64,000 nt of DNA from Mycobacterium sp. 141 (lineage in GTDB: Bacteria > Actinomycetota > Actinomycetes > Mycobacteriales > Mycobacteriaceae), in NCBI RefSeq assembly GCF_000382405.1, contig NZ_KB908276.1, positions 1-64,000 on the forward strand, in the 5' to 3' direction. A program made the translations under genes and the position numbers. Below, piece by piece: positions 8,900 through 18,260 of this stretch (the stretch's first letter is position 1; each line of letters opens with the position of its first letter). The notes beneath the pieces are model-generated. The model worked only from the letters and a program-made list of their open reading frames with translations. It searched no databases and was not told where the DNA came from.

Positions 8900-9754
8900 T
8901 TGGGTGATGGCCGGGTAGTCGTGGTGACAGGAGCGGCCCGCGGGATCGGACGTGCCAGTGCGGTCGCGTTCGCCCGGGCTGGTTACCGGGTTGCGGGCGC
9001 TGACATTGCGGCGCTTGCCAGTTCCGCGATGGACTACGAACCCGCTACACGCGATGATCTCGCCCGCACGGGAACACTCGTCGAGGAGGCCGGCGGCGAG
9101 TGGATGCCCGTGGTGTTCGATCAGCGGGATATAGCGGCCGTCCGCGACGGGTTCTCGGCAATCGTAGAGCGGTTCGGGGGCATCGACGTCGTGTTCGCCA
9201 ACGCTGGTATTCAAGGCTTTGCCCCGTTGCTGGAGATGAGTGACGAGCTCTGGCATGACCAGATCGACATCAACTTGACCGGCACCGCCAACGTTCTGCG
9301 TGTTGCCGCTCCGCTGCTGGTGGATCGTGGTGCGGGTCGCATCATCATCGCGTCCTCGACGCAGGGGCAGCACGGCACCCTAGATGGGAGCGGGTACTCA
9401 GCGTCGAAGTGGGGCCTGATCGGGTTGATGAAGTCCGCAGCCCTGGAGCTGGGGAAGTACGGGATCACGGTCAACGCTCTGATCCCCGGATTGGTCAATA
9501 CTGTGCTGACACGGCACGAGGAACGGTACGCACAGATCATCCACACCGGCGGAAACGAACCTTCGGGCAATCTGGGGGAAGATGAGCAGTCCGCGGCAGA
9601 CAGCATGAAAAAGAAGCTGCCCCTGGGCGTCCCGTGGGTCGAACCCGAAGACGTCGCGCCGCTGGCGGTGTTTCTCGCATCCGATGAAGCGCGGATGGTG
9701 ACTGGGACCAGCTTCGCCGCCACAGCCGGAGACAGTGCCAACATCACGGCATGA
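8900..9754 (+). CDS. SDR family oxidoreductase, mycofactocin-coupled type
   Basis: A 284-residue classical short-chain dehydrogenase with TGAARGIG near the N-terminus, the NAG motif (VFANAGIQG) and the catalytic YSASK. The long insert after the first strand (AALASSAMDYEPATRDDL) and the extended C-terminal part before the final strand are typical of the mycofactocin-coupled SDR group of mycobacteria, whose members hold NAD tightly and use mycofactocin as the electron carrier. That cofactor link is from family knowledge, not seen here. TTG start at 8900 with a G-rich ribosome site about 8 bases upstream. The substrate, an alcohol or a terpene-like molecule, is unknown. Convergent with the topoisomerase pair. 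Confidence 0.82.
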   Translation: MGDGRVVVVTGAARGIGRASAVAFARAGYRVAGADIAALASSAMDYEPATRDDLARTGTLVEEAGGEWMPVVFDQRDIAAVRDGFSAIVERFGGIDVVFANAGIQGFAPLLEMSDELWHDQIDINLTGTANVLRVAAPLLVDRGAGRIIIASSTQGQHGTLDGSGYSASKWGLIGLMKSAALELGKYGITVNALIPGLVNTVLTRHEERYAQIIHTGGNEPSGNLGEDEQSAADSMKKKLPLGVPWVEPEDVAPLAVFLASDEARMVTGTSFAATAGDSANITA

Positions 9755-9863
9755 AGCCCTCAGGCGCAGCTGCAGCGAGATGGACGGTTGCCCAGGAGAC
9801 GATGGACACCGTTGCGTTGCGCGCAACAACCCTGTGAACGCGCTCATCTCCTGACCATCCACC

Positions 9864-11999
9864 CTACGGCGCAGGCGACACGTCGGTGCCCGAACCCTTC
9901 ACCGAAGCCTTCGCACGCTTCTCGGCCCGTACCGCCTTCCCGCCGCGCACAAACCCGGTTGGAGAGACCGACACCGACAGCAGCGCGTCCTCGCCGCTCA
10001 CGAACGAGTGGAACCCGACGCCCGCGCCACCACGGCCTTTCACTGGGATATCGGCGACTTCGGTGACTTTCCAACCTTTTTCGGACGTCGACAGGATCGC
10101 TTCTCCGTTTTCGCACGTAATCGGCAGAGCAGCGATCACCTCGTCACCGGGGTCATCGGCGGTCAGCTTCACACCGGCCACGCCGTTGCCTGCCGCACCC
10201 TGCGGATTCACCGCGGCGGGGTCGATACGCAGAATCCTGCCGCGTCGAGTCACCAGCGCCAGATGGTACCCAGGTGTCAGCACACCGGAACGCAGCAGTC
10301 CGGTGATGTCCGGGGCGACCGGGATGTCGCGGATCTTGAACGGCAAGCCGTTTCCGTTGGTGAATTTGATCCGTCCGTCGATCCATACCGCCCAACCCAG
10401 GCCCGAGGTGAGTAGTTCGCCGTGACTGTCGGAGAACACACCGCGGTCGTCAAGGCGCCAAGCAGTGTTGACCTTGCGTTCGCGGGAGCCGTCCTCGTCG
10501 GCGCTCGATGCTGTTGGGGTAGCTTCAAAGTCCAGCACGGTCCGACGGTCGAATTCAGGCCCTTTGAACAGCTTTGCCGTATCCACGAGTTCGTTGTCGA
10601 TGACCGTCCGTCGCGCGTCGGGGTTCGACACCAGCTCGGTCAGTTCGGCGAACTCGGCGTCCAGCTTCTCGGCCTCGGTCTGCAGTTCGATCACGTCGAG
10701 CCGTGTCAAGCGCCGCAGCTGCAGTGCCAGCACGTAATCGGCCTGCTCGGCGTCGATACCGAACCGCTCCTGCAGCCCTTGGCGGGCCTCGTCGACGGTG
10801 TCAGAGCTGCGGATGACCGCGACGGCAGTATCAATGTCGAGGTGGATCAGCATCAGGCCGGCCACCAGATGGCGCCGTGCGGTGACCTTCTCCAGCCGAT
10901 ACTCGCTGCGGCGCACCACCACTGAATCGCGCAGATGCAGGAACGCGCTGATCAGCTCTCGCACCGACCACCAGCGTGGCACCCGGTCCTCGTCGAGGGC
11001 CACCAGGCTGGCGGCGAACGTCGACTCCAGCGGTGTCAACGCGAGCAGTTGCTCGCGGATGGTTTCGGCGCTGTGACCGCGCTTGGCGGTGACCACGATC
11101 CGCAGCCCGTTGCGGCGGTCGGTCAGATCGGACATATCGGCCACGCCGGACAGTTCGCCGGACTCGACCAGGGCCCGGATCCTGTCCTGCACAGTATTAC
11201 TCGCGACACCGGGCGGTAGCTCGGTGATGATGACGTTCTTCCCGTCGACCGTCAAGGTGCCGCGCACGGTGAACGCTCCGCGACCAGTGGTGATGTACTC
11301 CCGCAGCCCGGCTGTGCCGACCACGGTGGACCCACAGCCCCAGTCGGGGCCGGGAATGAGCTTCACCAACCTGTCGTCGGTCATGTTCGGGGTTTTCAGC
11401 AGTGCCCGGCACGCGGCCATGACCTCGCGGGGATTGTGAGCCGGCACCTTGGTGGCCCAGCCTTCCGCGATGCCGACCGCGCCGTTGCACAGCAGTACCG
11501 GCCACCGCGCCGGCAGCACCGTCGGCTCGATCCACTCACCGTCGAAGGTGGACACCATGGGCACCGCGTGATCGTCGAGTTCGGCGGTCAGCGCCGCGCC
11601 GGGCGCCGACAACCGCATCTCGGTGTAGCGGTCGGCAGCAGGAATATCACCTTGAATACGTGGGAAAGCGCCTTGCCCGTCAATGACTTTCACGCGCTGG
11701 AAGTCGGCGGCCATCAGCGCCGCGGCCCCGTACATCGACGCGCCGCCGTGCGGGTGCAGGTTGCCGGTGACCGCCGAACACACCTTCGAGGACTTCTGCG
11801 GTTTGTTGCCCGGCAGCAGTTTCGAGTCGTGCATCTGATAGAGCAGGCGTCGCTGGCCAGGCTTGAGCCCGTCGAATGCCGAAGGGATGGCGCGGTCGCT
11901 GACGCTGTAGAGCGCGAAGGTCAGCTGGTAGCGGTTCCAATAATCGTCGGCGCTCTGGTCGAGCACCAGGTCAGGGTTCTGTTCAATGATCGCGGTCAC
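9864..11999 (-). CDS. Type II DNA topoisomerase, GyrA/ParC-like subunit (TopoM-like)
   Basis: A 711-residue subunit of a non-gyrase type II topoisomerase. It carries ALYSVSDRAIPSAFDGLKPG, HPHGGASMY and the cleavage motif AADRYTEMRL with active-site tyrosine Y125, which forms the covalent bond with DNA. The C-terminal part is shortened compared with GyrA and I find no clear GyrA-box, so strong negative supercoiling is not expected. The layout matches the extra topoisomerase described in Mycobacterium smegmatis (TopoN/TopoM). GTG start; only 9 bases separate it from the end of the ATPase subunit gene, so the two form one operon. Confidence 0.88.
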   Translation of the reverse strand: MTAIIEQNPDLVLDQSADDYWNRYQLTFALYSVSDRAIPSAFDGLKPGQRRLLYQMHDSKLLPGNKPQKSSKVCSAVTGNLHPHGGASMYGAAALMAADFQRVKVIDGQGAFPRIQGDIPAADRYTEMRLSAPGAALTAELDDHAVPMVSTFDGEWIEPTVLPARWPVLLCNGAVGIAEGWATKVPAHNPREVMAACRALLKTPNMTDDRLVKLIPGPDWGCGSTVVGTAGLREYITTGRGAFTVRGTLTVDGKNVIITELPPGVASNTVQDRIRALVESGELSGVADMSDLTDRRNGLRIVVTAKRGHSAETIREQLLALTPLESTFAASLVALDEDRVPRWWSVRELISAFLHLRDSVVVRRSEYRLEKVTARRHLVAGLMLIHLDIDTAVAVIRSSDTVDEARQGLQERFGIDAEQADYVLALQLRRLTRLDVIELQTEAEKLDAEFAELTELVSNPDARRTVIDNELVDTAKLFKGPEFDRRTVLDFEATPTASSADEDGSRERKVNTAWRLDDRGVFSDSHGELLTSGLGWAVWIDGRIKFTNGNGLPFKIRDIPVAPDITGLLRSGVLTPGYHLALVTRRGRILRIDPAAVNPQGAAGNGVAGVKLTADDPGDEVIAALPITCENGEAILSTSEKGWKVTEVADIPVKGRGGAGVGFHSFVSGEDALLSVSVSPTGFVRGGKAVRAEKRAKASVKGSGTDVSPAP

Positions 12000-12008
12000 G
12001 TCGTGGTC

Positions 12009-14051
12009 CTAATCGAGGTCGAGGGCGGAGGTGTCGACGCGGGAAGCGACGTCGGCCATCCACGTGCGCCGGCCTTCCGGCGGCCCACCGAACAGGGTGT
12101 GGTGCAGTTTGTTCTCGTTGTCGTCGGGATGCACCCGAATCACGGTGCGCCGCTGCGGATCCAGCACGGTGTTCCAGAAATCGTCGGCGTCCATCTCGCC
12201 GAGGCCTTTGTTGCGCTGCACCTCTACCTTGCGTTTGGAGGTGGCGCGCATCTGCGCCACCGCGGCGTCGCGTTCGGACTCGTCCTGGCAGTAGATCCGC
12301 TGCGTGCCGTCCTTGACCACGAACAACGGCGGCAGTGTTACGTAAACCATCCCGGCCTCGACGAGCGGGCGGTAGAAGTCCAGGAACATCGATATCAAGC
12401 TCGAGTTGATGTTGCCGCCATCGGGATCGGCATCGGAGGCGAACAGGATCCGGTCGTACCGGCACTGCTCCGGATCGCAGTTGTCACGCAACCCGCAGCC
12501 CAGGATGCGTTCGATCGAGTCGAACTCGTCCTTGACCCGCGCCTTGCTCACGGTGAACCCATAGACGTTGGGCGGCTTCCCTTTCAGCGGGAAAGCTGCC
12601 TGGAATGTGGCGTCGCGCGCCGCTTTGATGGTGCCCAACGCCGAATCGCCCTCGCACAGGAACAGTTCCGCGCCCGAACCGCGGCCGGTCTCCCGGCTGG
12701 GCAGCAGCTTCGGCGGCAGCGACAGATTCGTCCCCAGCCCTTTGGCTTTCGACGCCGCGCGGGAGCGGGCCTTCGCGCCTTCGGCGCTGCGCCGCGCCCG
12801 GGCCGACTCCAGGGCCAGCTTGGTCCACAGCGACACGGCGTCGCTGTTGCCGGGGTTGGCTGCCCAGATGGTGACGCTGCGCGCCACGTCCGGCGCCATC
12901 GCCACATTCAAAGATCGTGACGACACCGCGGTCTTGGCCTGGGAGTCCCAAGCGACGTCGGGCGCGCGAGTGTCCACCGCCAGCGCGGTGACCGCGGCGA
13001 AATCCTGCGGCTCCGGGCCGTCCTCACCTTTGGCCAGGCCCAGGTCGCGGATGCGGGACGCCCGGTCGGCCAGGGCTTCGGACAACCCTTTCATCGCGGC
13101 CGTCAGATGGGACCCCCCGCCCGGGGTGCGCACGGTGTTACAGAATGCGGCCACCGTGGCCGGCTCGGCAGGCCCCGCGGTCAACGACCAGCGGAACGGC
13201 GTCGGACCGCGGCCGGTCGTGTACTCACCGCGCCCCTCCACGGCTGCGCGCACGTCGGGCAGAGGAGTGCCGCCGGCGGTGCACATGAGGTCGAGCAGGG
13301 TGTCGGTGCCCCACGGGCCGTTGAACGGTTCCATCAACGCGGGCGGCACGTCCTCGGCGGGCCAGCCTTCGTCGACGACGTGCAGGTGCACGCCGGGCGA
13401 CATTCTGGCCGCGGCGTGCGCCCGCAGCAGCACCTCGTCGATGTCCACGTTCGAATCCGGCACCACGGCCGGGTCGAACAGGATGCGCACCGTGGTGCCG
13501 TGCGCGTCAGGCCTGCGGTTGCCTGAGCCGCGGAGTTTGTGGGTGTCAGCGCGGGTGAAGGGTGCATTTGCGTCGAACCCCCGGCCCCCGGCGCCGTCGA
13601 ACACACCCGGGTAGCCGCGGCCGAAACTCTGCAGGTACGTCTTTCCTGCTCGATGAACCGTCACGTCGGTACGGGCGGAGATGAACACCGCGGCTGCGGC
13701 GCCGATGCCGTTCAAACCGGCGCCCGTGCTGGTGGCGTCAGAGTGGGCGGAGAACTTGCCACCGGCCCGTGCCGTGCCGAGCGTCTTGACGATGCCGTTC
13801 TTCCCGGTGACCGGGTCGGAGTCGACGGGCAAGCCGCGGCCGTCGTCGGCGACGCTGACCGATCCGTCGGCATGCAGGGTGATCGTCACGGTGGATCCGC
13901 CGTGGCTGGGGTCGGCGACCTCTTCGATCGCGTTGTCCACCAGCTCACGCAACGCGGTGTTGAGCACGTCCAGGCCCAGATTCACCGCTGGTCGTAGGCG
14001 GGTGTGCTGGACATCGTCGAGTTCGGTGATGTCTGCAGCGTTGTAACTCAC
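12009..14051 (-). CDS. Type II DNA topoisomerase, GyrB/ParE-like ATPase subunit (TopoN-like)
   Basis: A 680-residue subunit with a GHKL ATPase domain (ELVDNAIEEV with the Mg-binding Asn, ADDGRGLPVD, TGAGLNGIGAAA) and a TOPRIM domain (LFLCEGDSALGTIKAARD and the DADPDGGNI acidic motif). The TOPRIM region contains an unusual Cys-rich stretch CGLRDNCDPEQC. It is the first gene of the two-gene topoisomerase operon. The pairing, size and divergence from GyrB match TopoN of M. smegmatis, for which an unusual supercoiling activity was reported. GTG start with AAAGGA upstream. Confidence 0.88.
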   Translation of the reverse strand: MSYNAADITELDDVQHTRLRPAVNLGLDVLNTALRELVDNAIEEVADPSHGGSTVTITLHADGSVSVADDGRGLPVDSDPVTGKNGIVKTLGTARAGGKFSAHSDATSTGAGLNGIGAAAAVFISARTDVTVHRAGKTYLQSFGRGYPGVFDGAGGRGFDANAPFTRADTHKLRGSGNRRPDAHGTTVRILFDPAVVPDSNVDIDEVLLRAHAAARMSPGVHLHVVDEGWPAEDVPPALMEPFNGPWGTDTLLDLMCTAGGTPLPDVRAAVEGRGEYTTGRGPTPFRWSLTAGPAEPATVAAFCNTVRTPGGGSHLTAAMKGLSEALADRASRIRDLGLAKGEDGPEPQDFAAVTALAVDTRAPDVAWDSQAKTAVSSRSLNVAMAPDVARSVTIWAANPGNSDAVSLWTKLALESARARRSAEGAKARSRAASKAKGLGTNLSLPPKLLPSRETGRGSGAELFLCEGDSALGTIKAARDATFQAAFPLKGKPPNVYGFTVSKARVKDEFDSIERILGCGLRDNCDPEQCRYDRILFASDADPDGGNINSSLISMFLDFYRPLVEAGMVYVTLPPLFVVKDGTQRIYCQDESERDAAVAQMRATSKRKVEVQRNKGLGEMDADDFWNTVLDPQRRTVIRVHPDDNENKLHHTLFGGPPEGRRTWMADVASRVDTSALDLD

Positions 14052-14541
14052 TGCTGGTCCTTTCCATCAGGGCCGGTGCGGGACCGCAGGGTCCTGTAGG
14101 GGCGTGCCGGAGGAATGGTAGGCGGCAGAACCGACATCTTCGGGTATCCCTCACGGTGGCCGAGGCAAGTCTCTTCCTCGCCGCTGCGTTGATTGGTCCG
14201 GAGCTGGATGTTTACCAACGTCGCTGTCGGTGAGACAGAACGATCCTAGACGCTACTGGAGAACGACGATCTCGGCGCGTCCGGGATGACGGTTGACGAT
14301 CGGTGGGTCGGCAGGGCGTCCCGACAACGATGACGACACTCCCGGGGACCATGACCTGAGAGTAATAGCGCCGGTGTGACTCCTGATGCGGTGGCTTTCG
14401 GGCCAAAAGTTGATGGTGGGATCATCTGCGGCGCAGACCGCTCATGGTGGTCGGCGTGAAACTTATTGCGTCATAACATATTGCGGAGCGCATGATCTGG
14501 TAACAGGTTCGTGCGCGACATCGACTCTTACAATTCCCCAT
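14052..14541. other. Divergent intergenic region
   Basis: About 490 bases between the divergent topoisomerase operon and the YigZ gene. It should hold both promoters. I see no gene, RNA or repeat I can support. An in-frame upstream extension of the YigZ gene reaches 14386 but has no family likeness. Confidence 0.4.
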
Positions 14542-15159
14542 ATGCCGTTCTCGCTTGATCCTGAGGCAACGCCGCACTCCGATGAGACGATCAAGAAGTC
14601 GAGGTTCATTGCCCGACTTCGCTATGCCGACTGCGAAGAAGACGCCTACGGATTCATTGCTCTCGCACGCGAACTCGAGCGCGGAGCCGGTCATCACTGC
14701 TTCGCCTACATCATCGGTGACGAAGTCGAGAGTCGTATTGATCGGTACAACGACGATGGGGAGCCGAGCGGGACAGCCGGCGTGCCGATCCTGCATGTGC
14801 TGAAGGCCCGAGACGTGGTGAATGTGGTCGCAGTGGTGTCGCGATACTACGGGGGTATCAAGCTCGGAGCCGGCGGACTGGCGCGGGCCTATTCCGGCGG
14901 CGTAGTCGCTGCGCTCGAATCGACGAACCTGCGGCGTCGCATTCAATCGCAGGTGTTCACTCTCGCGGTGGACCATGCCGAGGCCGGTTGGGTTGAGGCG
15001 GAATTGCGCCGGCGCCGGTTTGATGTGGATGGTGTCGATTACGGCCAGAAGGCGGTGATCACCATTCACTGTGCCGAGACGGCAAAGCTGGACTCGGTGA
15101 TAGGCGAAATAACCTCCGGCCGTGGTGAACTCATTCATGTGGGCCACGTATGGGGGTAG
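14542..15159 (+). CDS. YigZ/IMPACT family protein
   Basis: A 205-residue protein with the N-terminal UPF0029/IMPACT domain, including KKSRFIARL, the HHCFAYIIG strand, NDDGEPSGTAGVPIL and YYGGIKLGAGGLARAY. A smaller C-terminal alpha/beta domain of the YigZ type follows. The family is widespread; members are linked to translation or stress, but the biochemical role in bacteria is unsettled. I chose the ATG at 14542 because the conserved domain begins about 10 residues later. Stands alone. Confidence 0.88.
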   Translation: MPFSLDPEATPHSDETIKKSRFIARLRYADCEEDAYGFIALARELERGAGHHCFAYIIGDEVESRIDRYNDDGEPSGTAGVPILHVLKARDVVNVVAVVSRYYGGIKLGAGGLARAYSGGVVAALESTNLRRRIQSQVFTLAVDHAEAGWVEAELRRRRFDVDGVDYGQKAVITIHCAETAKLDSVIGEITSGRGELIHVGHVWG

Positions 15160-15505
15160 TTGCTCTACGAGTTGTTACCAACCGCTGTGGACGCTGGTCG
15201 GTGGGGGTTGCACCGGCGTGGACGAGAGTGGCCGACCTGAGGCATCGGTGATGTCGGTTCGACGCCCAATGCGAAAACCGGTGCCGCAGTGGGTTTCCCT
15301 CACCTGATCGTAGTGCGGCGGCTTGGCTGGGGCGCAACGGATCTAGCTGCTCCTCAGTCCGTCCTTAGCCATCAGTGATACATGTGTGTGTCAATTTCTT
15401 TCCTCGTAATGCGAATCAGCTTCCGCCTCCTGAATGTCATGTCCGGCAACAGCTGTCACAGGGTCCGTACCAGGGTAACCATTCGACGGAGCAACGTGAC
15501 CGAGT

Positions 15506-15686
15506 GCGGCAAAGATGGGGAGAACTCCGTATCCAATTCATGCGGATCTCATCGCAGAATTGGTTTCGTCATCACGGCAAACACGCTGCGAGAACAACGT
15601 CAGCGGTCAACGGTCGACCCATCACGGTTAGCTCTCAGCTTAAGCCGCTTCGTATGCCACATGCATTGGAGGCATGAGACATTCGG
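15506..15686 (+). repeat. Diverged ~185-bp direct repeat, copy A
   Basis: This element matches 19901-20086 in the same orientation. The first 27 bases (15506-15532) are identical to 19901-19927. Further matching blocks include TCGCAGAATTG, ACGGCAA, CTGCGAG and, near the end, ATGCATTGG and ATTCGG. Similarity between the blocks is partial. It is not obviously coding on either strand in this copy: stops and a one-base shift break the frame that is open in copy B. It lies between the YigZ gene and the broken pdxS. Confidence 0.75.
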
Positions 15687-15753
15687 AAATACGGCACGGT
15701 AATGCTCGGCCGCTGACACCAATTGCTCGCCAACTTGCAGGGAGGCATAGCTA

Positions 15754-16064
15754 GTGATCTCCGAAGGCTCAGCGCCAGCCGGGGTGGGTACTGCGCGCGT
15801 CAAGCGTGGTACGGCTGAGACGCTCAAGGGTGGCGTCATCATGGATGTCGTCACTCCTGAACAGCCGAAGATCGCCGAGGTCGCCGGTGCGGTGGCTGTC
15901 ATGGTAATCCGGCTCAGCGGGCCGCGGCGATCGTGAAAGCCACCATGTTCTACGACGATCCCGATGTGCTGGCCAAGGTGTCGCAAGGGCTGGGGGAGAC
16001 CATGGTCGGCATCAACGTGGAGGACATCGCCCAGCCGCATCGGCTCGCCGAGCGTGGCCGGTGA
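15754..16064 (+). pseudogene. pdxS: pdxS pseudogene with large internal deletion
   Basis: The first part reads as the N-terminus of the PLP synthase lyase subunit PdxS (GTARVKRGTAETLKGG, then VIMDVVTPEQPKIAE). After AGAVAVM the sequence jumps, in another frame, to the PdxS C-terminus: NPAQRAAAIVKATMFYDD, then DVLAKVSQGLGETMVG and PHRLAERGR, ending at a TGA at 16062-16064. About 180 of the usual ~300 residues are missing and the junction near 15903 is out of frame, so no functional enzyme can be made. PdxS with PdxT makes pyridoxal phosphate; no PdxT is nearby. The two remaining ends are well preserved, which suggests a fairly recent deletion. Confidence 0.9.
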
Positions 16065-16069
16065 TTGTA

Positions 16070-16396
16070 ATGCCTGCTATCTTCCACTCACCTGCGCGCA
16101 GGTCAGGTGACGAGTGGGAATGGCAATTGCGTGCCGAATGCAGGACGGTAGATCCCAGCCTGTTCTTCCATCCCGATGGTGAGCGAGGTCACGCGCGACA
16201 GGAACGTCAGAAGCGCGCCAAGCAGGTGTGTGCGGACTGTCCGGTGGCGGACCAATGCCGGGACCACGCGATTGTGTTTCAGGAAGCCTTCGGAACATGG
16301 GGCGGAATGTCTGAGGAGGATCGCGCCCGCTCATTGTTTGCCCGTAAGGTTCACATCCGCACGCACCGACCTGCGCCAAGTAAAGACCACGGTTGA
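16070..16396 (+). CDS. WhiB-family iron-sulfur transcription regulator, WhiB3-like
   Basis: A 108-residue WhiB-like protein with four cysteines (24, 54, 57, 63) in the C-x29-C-x2-C-x5-C pattern that binds a [4Fe-4S] cluster, followed by the GTWGGMSEEDR turn and a basic tail for DNA contact. The DPSLFFHPDGERG stretch is closest to WhiB3, a redox-responsive regulator in mycobacteria. The start overlaps the remnant stop codon of the pdxS pseudogene by a few bases, so the ATG at 16070 has no standard ribosome site; the GTG at 16061 is the alternative. The gene may have lost its own promoter in the pdxS deletion or may be read through from upstream. Confidence 0.88.
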   Translation: MPAIFHSPARRSGDEWEWQLRAECRTVDPSLFFHPDGERGHARQERQKRAKQVCADCPVADQCRDHAIVFQEAFGTWGGMSEEDRARSLFARKVHIRTHRPAPSKDHG

Positions 16397-16914
16397 CGAT
16401 CGCACACTCTCGAGATCTCTGCGCATGCCGCTGAGACACCGCGCTGTGCTGAGACAAAATCCTAGGTGGTCGGTGTCGGTTAGCACCCTAGACACGACGC
16501 TCGACGTAGCCGGAGAAGCCACCGTTTGCTCCCCGTTTGCTCAACGAGGTCCTAGTTCTGTCGGACGAAACCAGGTGTTGGCGGGGCACCTAGCGCGTCC
16601 CACACTTGCGCTCCGTCCCGACGGGCTCGCCTACCCGGGCTGGGTGCTGAACACCCTCGGAGGTTTCCCGTCGCGATCGACCCGAGGATCGAGGTCGCCG
16701 CACGGCGATCGCGGACACATTTGTCCGTCTGCTACTCGAGCCGAACGCGCCGGCTGCCGCCCACGAGGAATTCAAGGTCTGGCAGGGGGACGCCGGTGAT
16801 CCAAAACTACTGTTGCCGAACAATTCTGATCATCTATCGGTCCCCCCTGGCCCCACTACGACAGCGCCGCCGATGGTGCCGCATCTGGAACTGACAATGG
16901 AAGGAACATCCAGC
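16397..16914. other. Gene-free stretch with possible coding remnant
   Basis: About 500 bases between whiB and the amine oxidase. Near 16710-16830 one frame reads like protein (ADTFVRLLLEPNAPAAAHEE, then FKVWQGDAGDP), but it has no start or family I recognise. AAGGA at about 16900 is the ribosome site of the next gene. Confidence 0.3.
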
Positions 16915-18225
16915 ATGGCGCAAGACGATATTGACGTTGTCGTGATAGGCGCTGGCTTCGCAGGCCTGGCTGCCGCCCGTGAACTCGGCTGGCTTGGCTT
17001 GCGAGTCACCACTGTTGAAGCGCGAAACCGTATCGGTGGCCGCACGCATACCGAACAACGCTGGGGCATCCGCCTTGAGATGGGCGGTACTTATGTGCAC
17101 TGGCACCAGCCGCACGTCTGGGCCGAACTCTCTCGCTACGGCTTGGGCGTCGTCGTCGCCGGCGCCGCCGACGCGTCGCTCGCCTACTGGTACGCCGACG
17201 GGGCACTGCACAGTGGCACTGTCGGCGAATTTAACGAGCTCGCGGCCCAACGGATCCGCGACTTGATGCAGTCCGCGCGTGACTATCTGCCGCACCCGTA
17301 TCGGCCCCTCGCCGGTATCCGAGTCGGGGATGTCGACAAGCTAGCAGTACCTGAGTATCTCGATCGGCTCGAACTGAGCGCGGTGGAACGTGATCTCGTC
17401 GACGCACTGATAGCGACCGACTCTAGCGGACAACCCGGCGAGGTGGCGATGAGCCAGACCTTCCGCTGGTGGGTGTTCGCCAATGGCGACTGGGACCAAC
17501 ACTTCGACATGACCGGCGGGTTCAAGATCGCCGAGGGCACCAGCGCGCTCGCGGCCCGCATGGCCGCCGACGCCCGCGGCGAGATTCGGCTGACTACCCA
17601 GGTGACCGCAGTCGAGCAGCAGGCGAATCGCGTCATCGTGACTCTGGATAACGGTGAGCAGCTCAACGCGGCCGCCGCGATCGTGACGGTGCCGCTGTCG
17701 ACACTGCAGCGCATCGACTTCACACCGCCACTGTCTGACGGTAAGCGGGCAATGATCGCCGAAGGGCAGATGGCGAAAGGCACGAAGGTGTGGGCGCGCC
17801 TGCGTGGCGACTACGAACCGTTTCTGGCAATCGCTCCGCCGCGATTTCCGTTGACGGCAGCGCAAGTCGAAGGCCACGTCCACGGCGACACCATCGTCGT
17901 CGGCTTCGGACCCGACGCCGAGGCGTTCGACCCATGTGATCGCGCCGCCGTCGAACAGGCACTTCGGCTATGGATCCCGGACGCTGACGTGATCGACAGC
18001 TTCGGTCACAACTGGGTCGCCGACGAATTCGCAGGCGAAACATGGCCGATGCTGCGGCCAGGGCAGCTGACCCATCACTTCGCCGACCTGCGCCGACCCC
18101 ACGGGCGCGTGTACTTCGCCGGATCCATATATGCCCGCGGCTGGGGTAGCTTCATCGACGGCGCCCTGGAGAGCGGCATCGAACAAGCTCGAGCCATCGC
18201 CGAAATCATCCAGCCGGGAGTATGA
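16915..18225 (+). CDS. Flavin-dependent amine oxidase
   Basis: A 436-residue monoamine-oxidase-like flavoprotein. The FAD dinucleotide motif VVVIGAGFAGLAAARELG is at 8-25, followed by VEARNRIGGRTHT, and the C-terminal FAD-contact segment is FAGSIYARGWGSFIDGALES. Such enzymes oxidise primary amines or amino-acid-like compounds to aldehydes with release of ammonia and hydrogen peroxide. The start at 16915 has GGAAGGAAC just upstream. It is followed by a broken amino-acid/polyamine permease and a LuxR-type regulator, the sort of cluster used for amine uptake and breakdown. Substrate not known. Confidence 0.85.
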   Translation: MAQDDIDVVVIGAGFAGLAAARELGWLGLRVTTVEARNRIGGRTHTEQRWGIRLEMGGTYVHWHQPHVWAELSRYGLGVVVAGAADASLAYWYADGALHSGTVGEFNELAAQRIRDLMQSARDYLPHPYRPLAGIRVGDVDKLAVPEYLDRLELSAVERDLVDALIATDSSGQPGEVAMSQTFRWWVFANGDWDQHFDMTGGFKIAEGTSALAARMAADARGEIRLTTQVTAVEQQANRVIVTLDNGEQLNAAAAIVTVPLSTLQRIDFTPPLSDGKRAMIAEGQMAKGTKVWARLRGDYEPFLAIAPPRFPLTAAQVEGHVHGDTIVVGFGPDAEAFDPCDRAAVEQALRLWIPDADVIDSFGHNWVADEFAGETWPMLRPGQLTHHFADLRRPHGRVYFAGSIYARGWGSFIDGALESGIEQARAIAEIIQPGV

Positions 18226-18260
18226 AATGGCCATTTTCATAAGTGCATTTAACGCCCACG

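Noticed and set aside
11436..12920. Long open frame (494 codons) on the plus strand opposite the topoisomerase genes
   Set aside because: It is a shadow of the high-GC third-position pattern of the real genes; low-complexity Arg/Gly/His-rich translation, no ribosome site and no family likeness.
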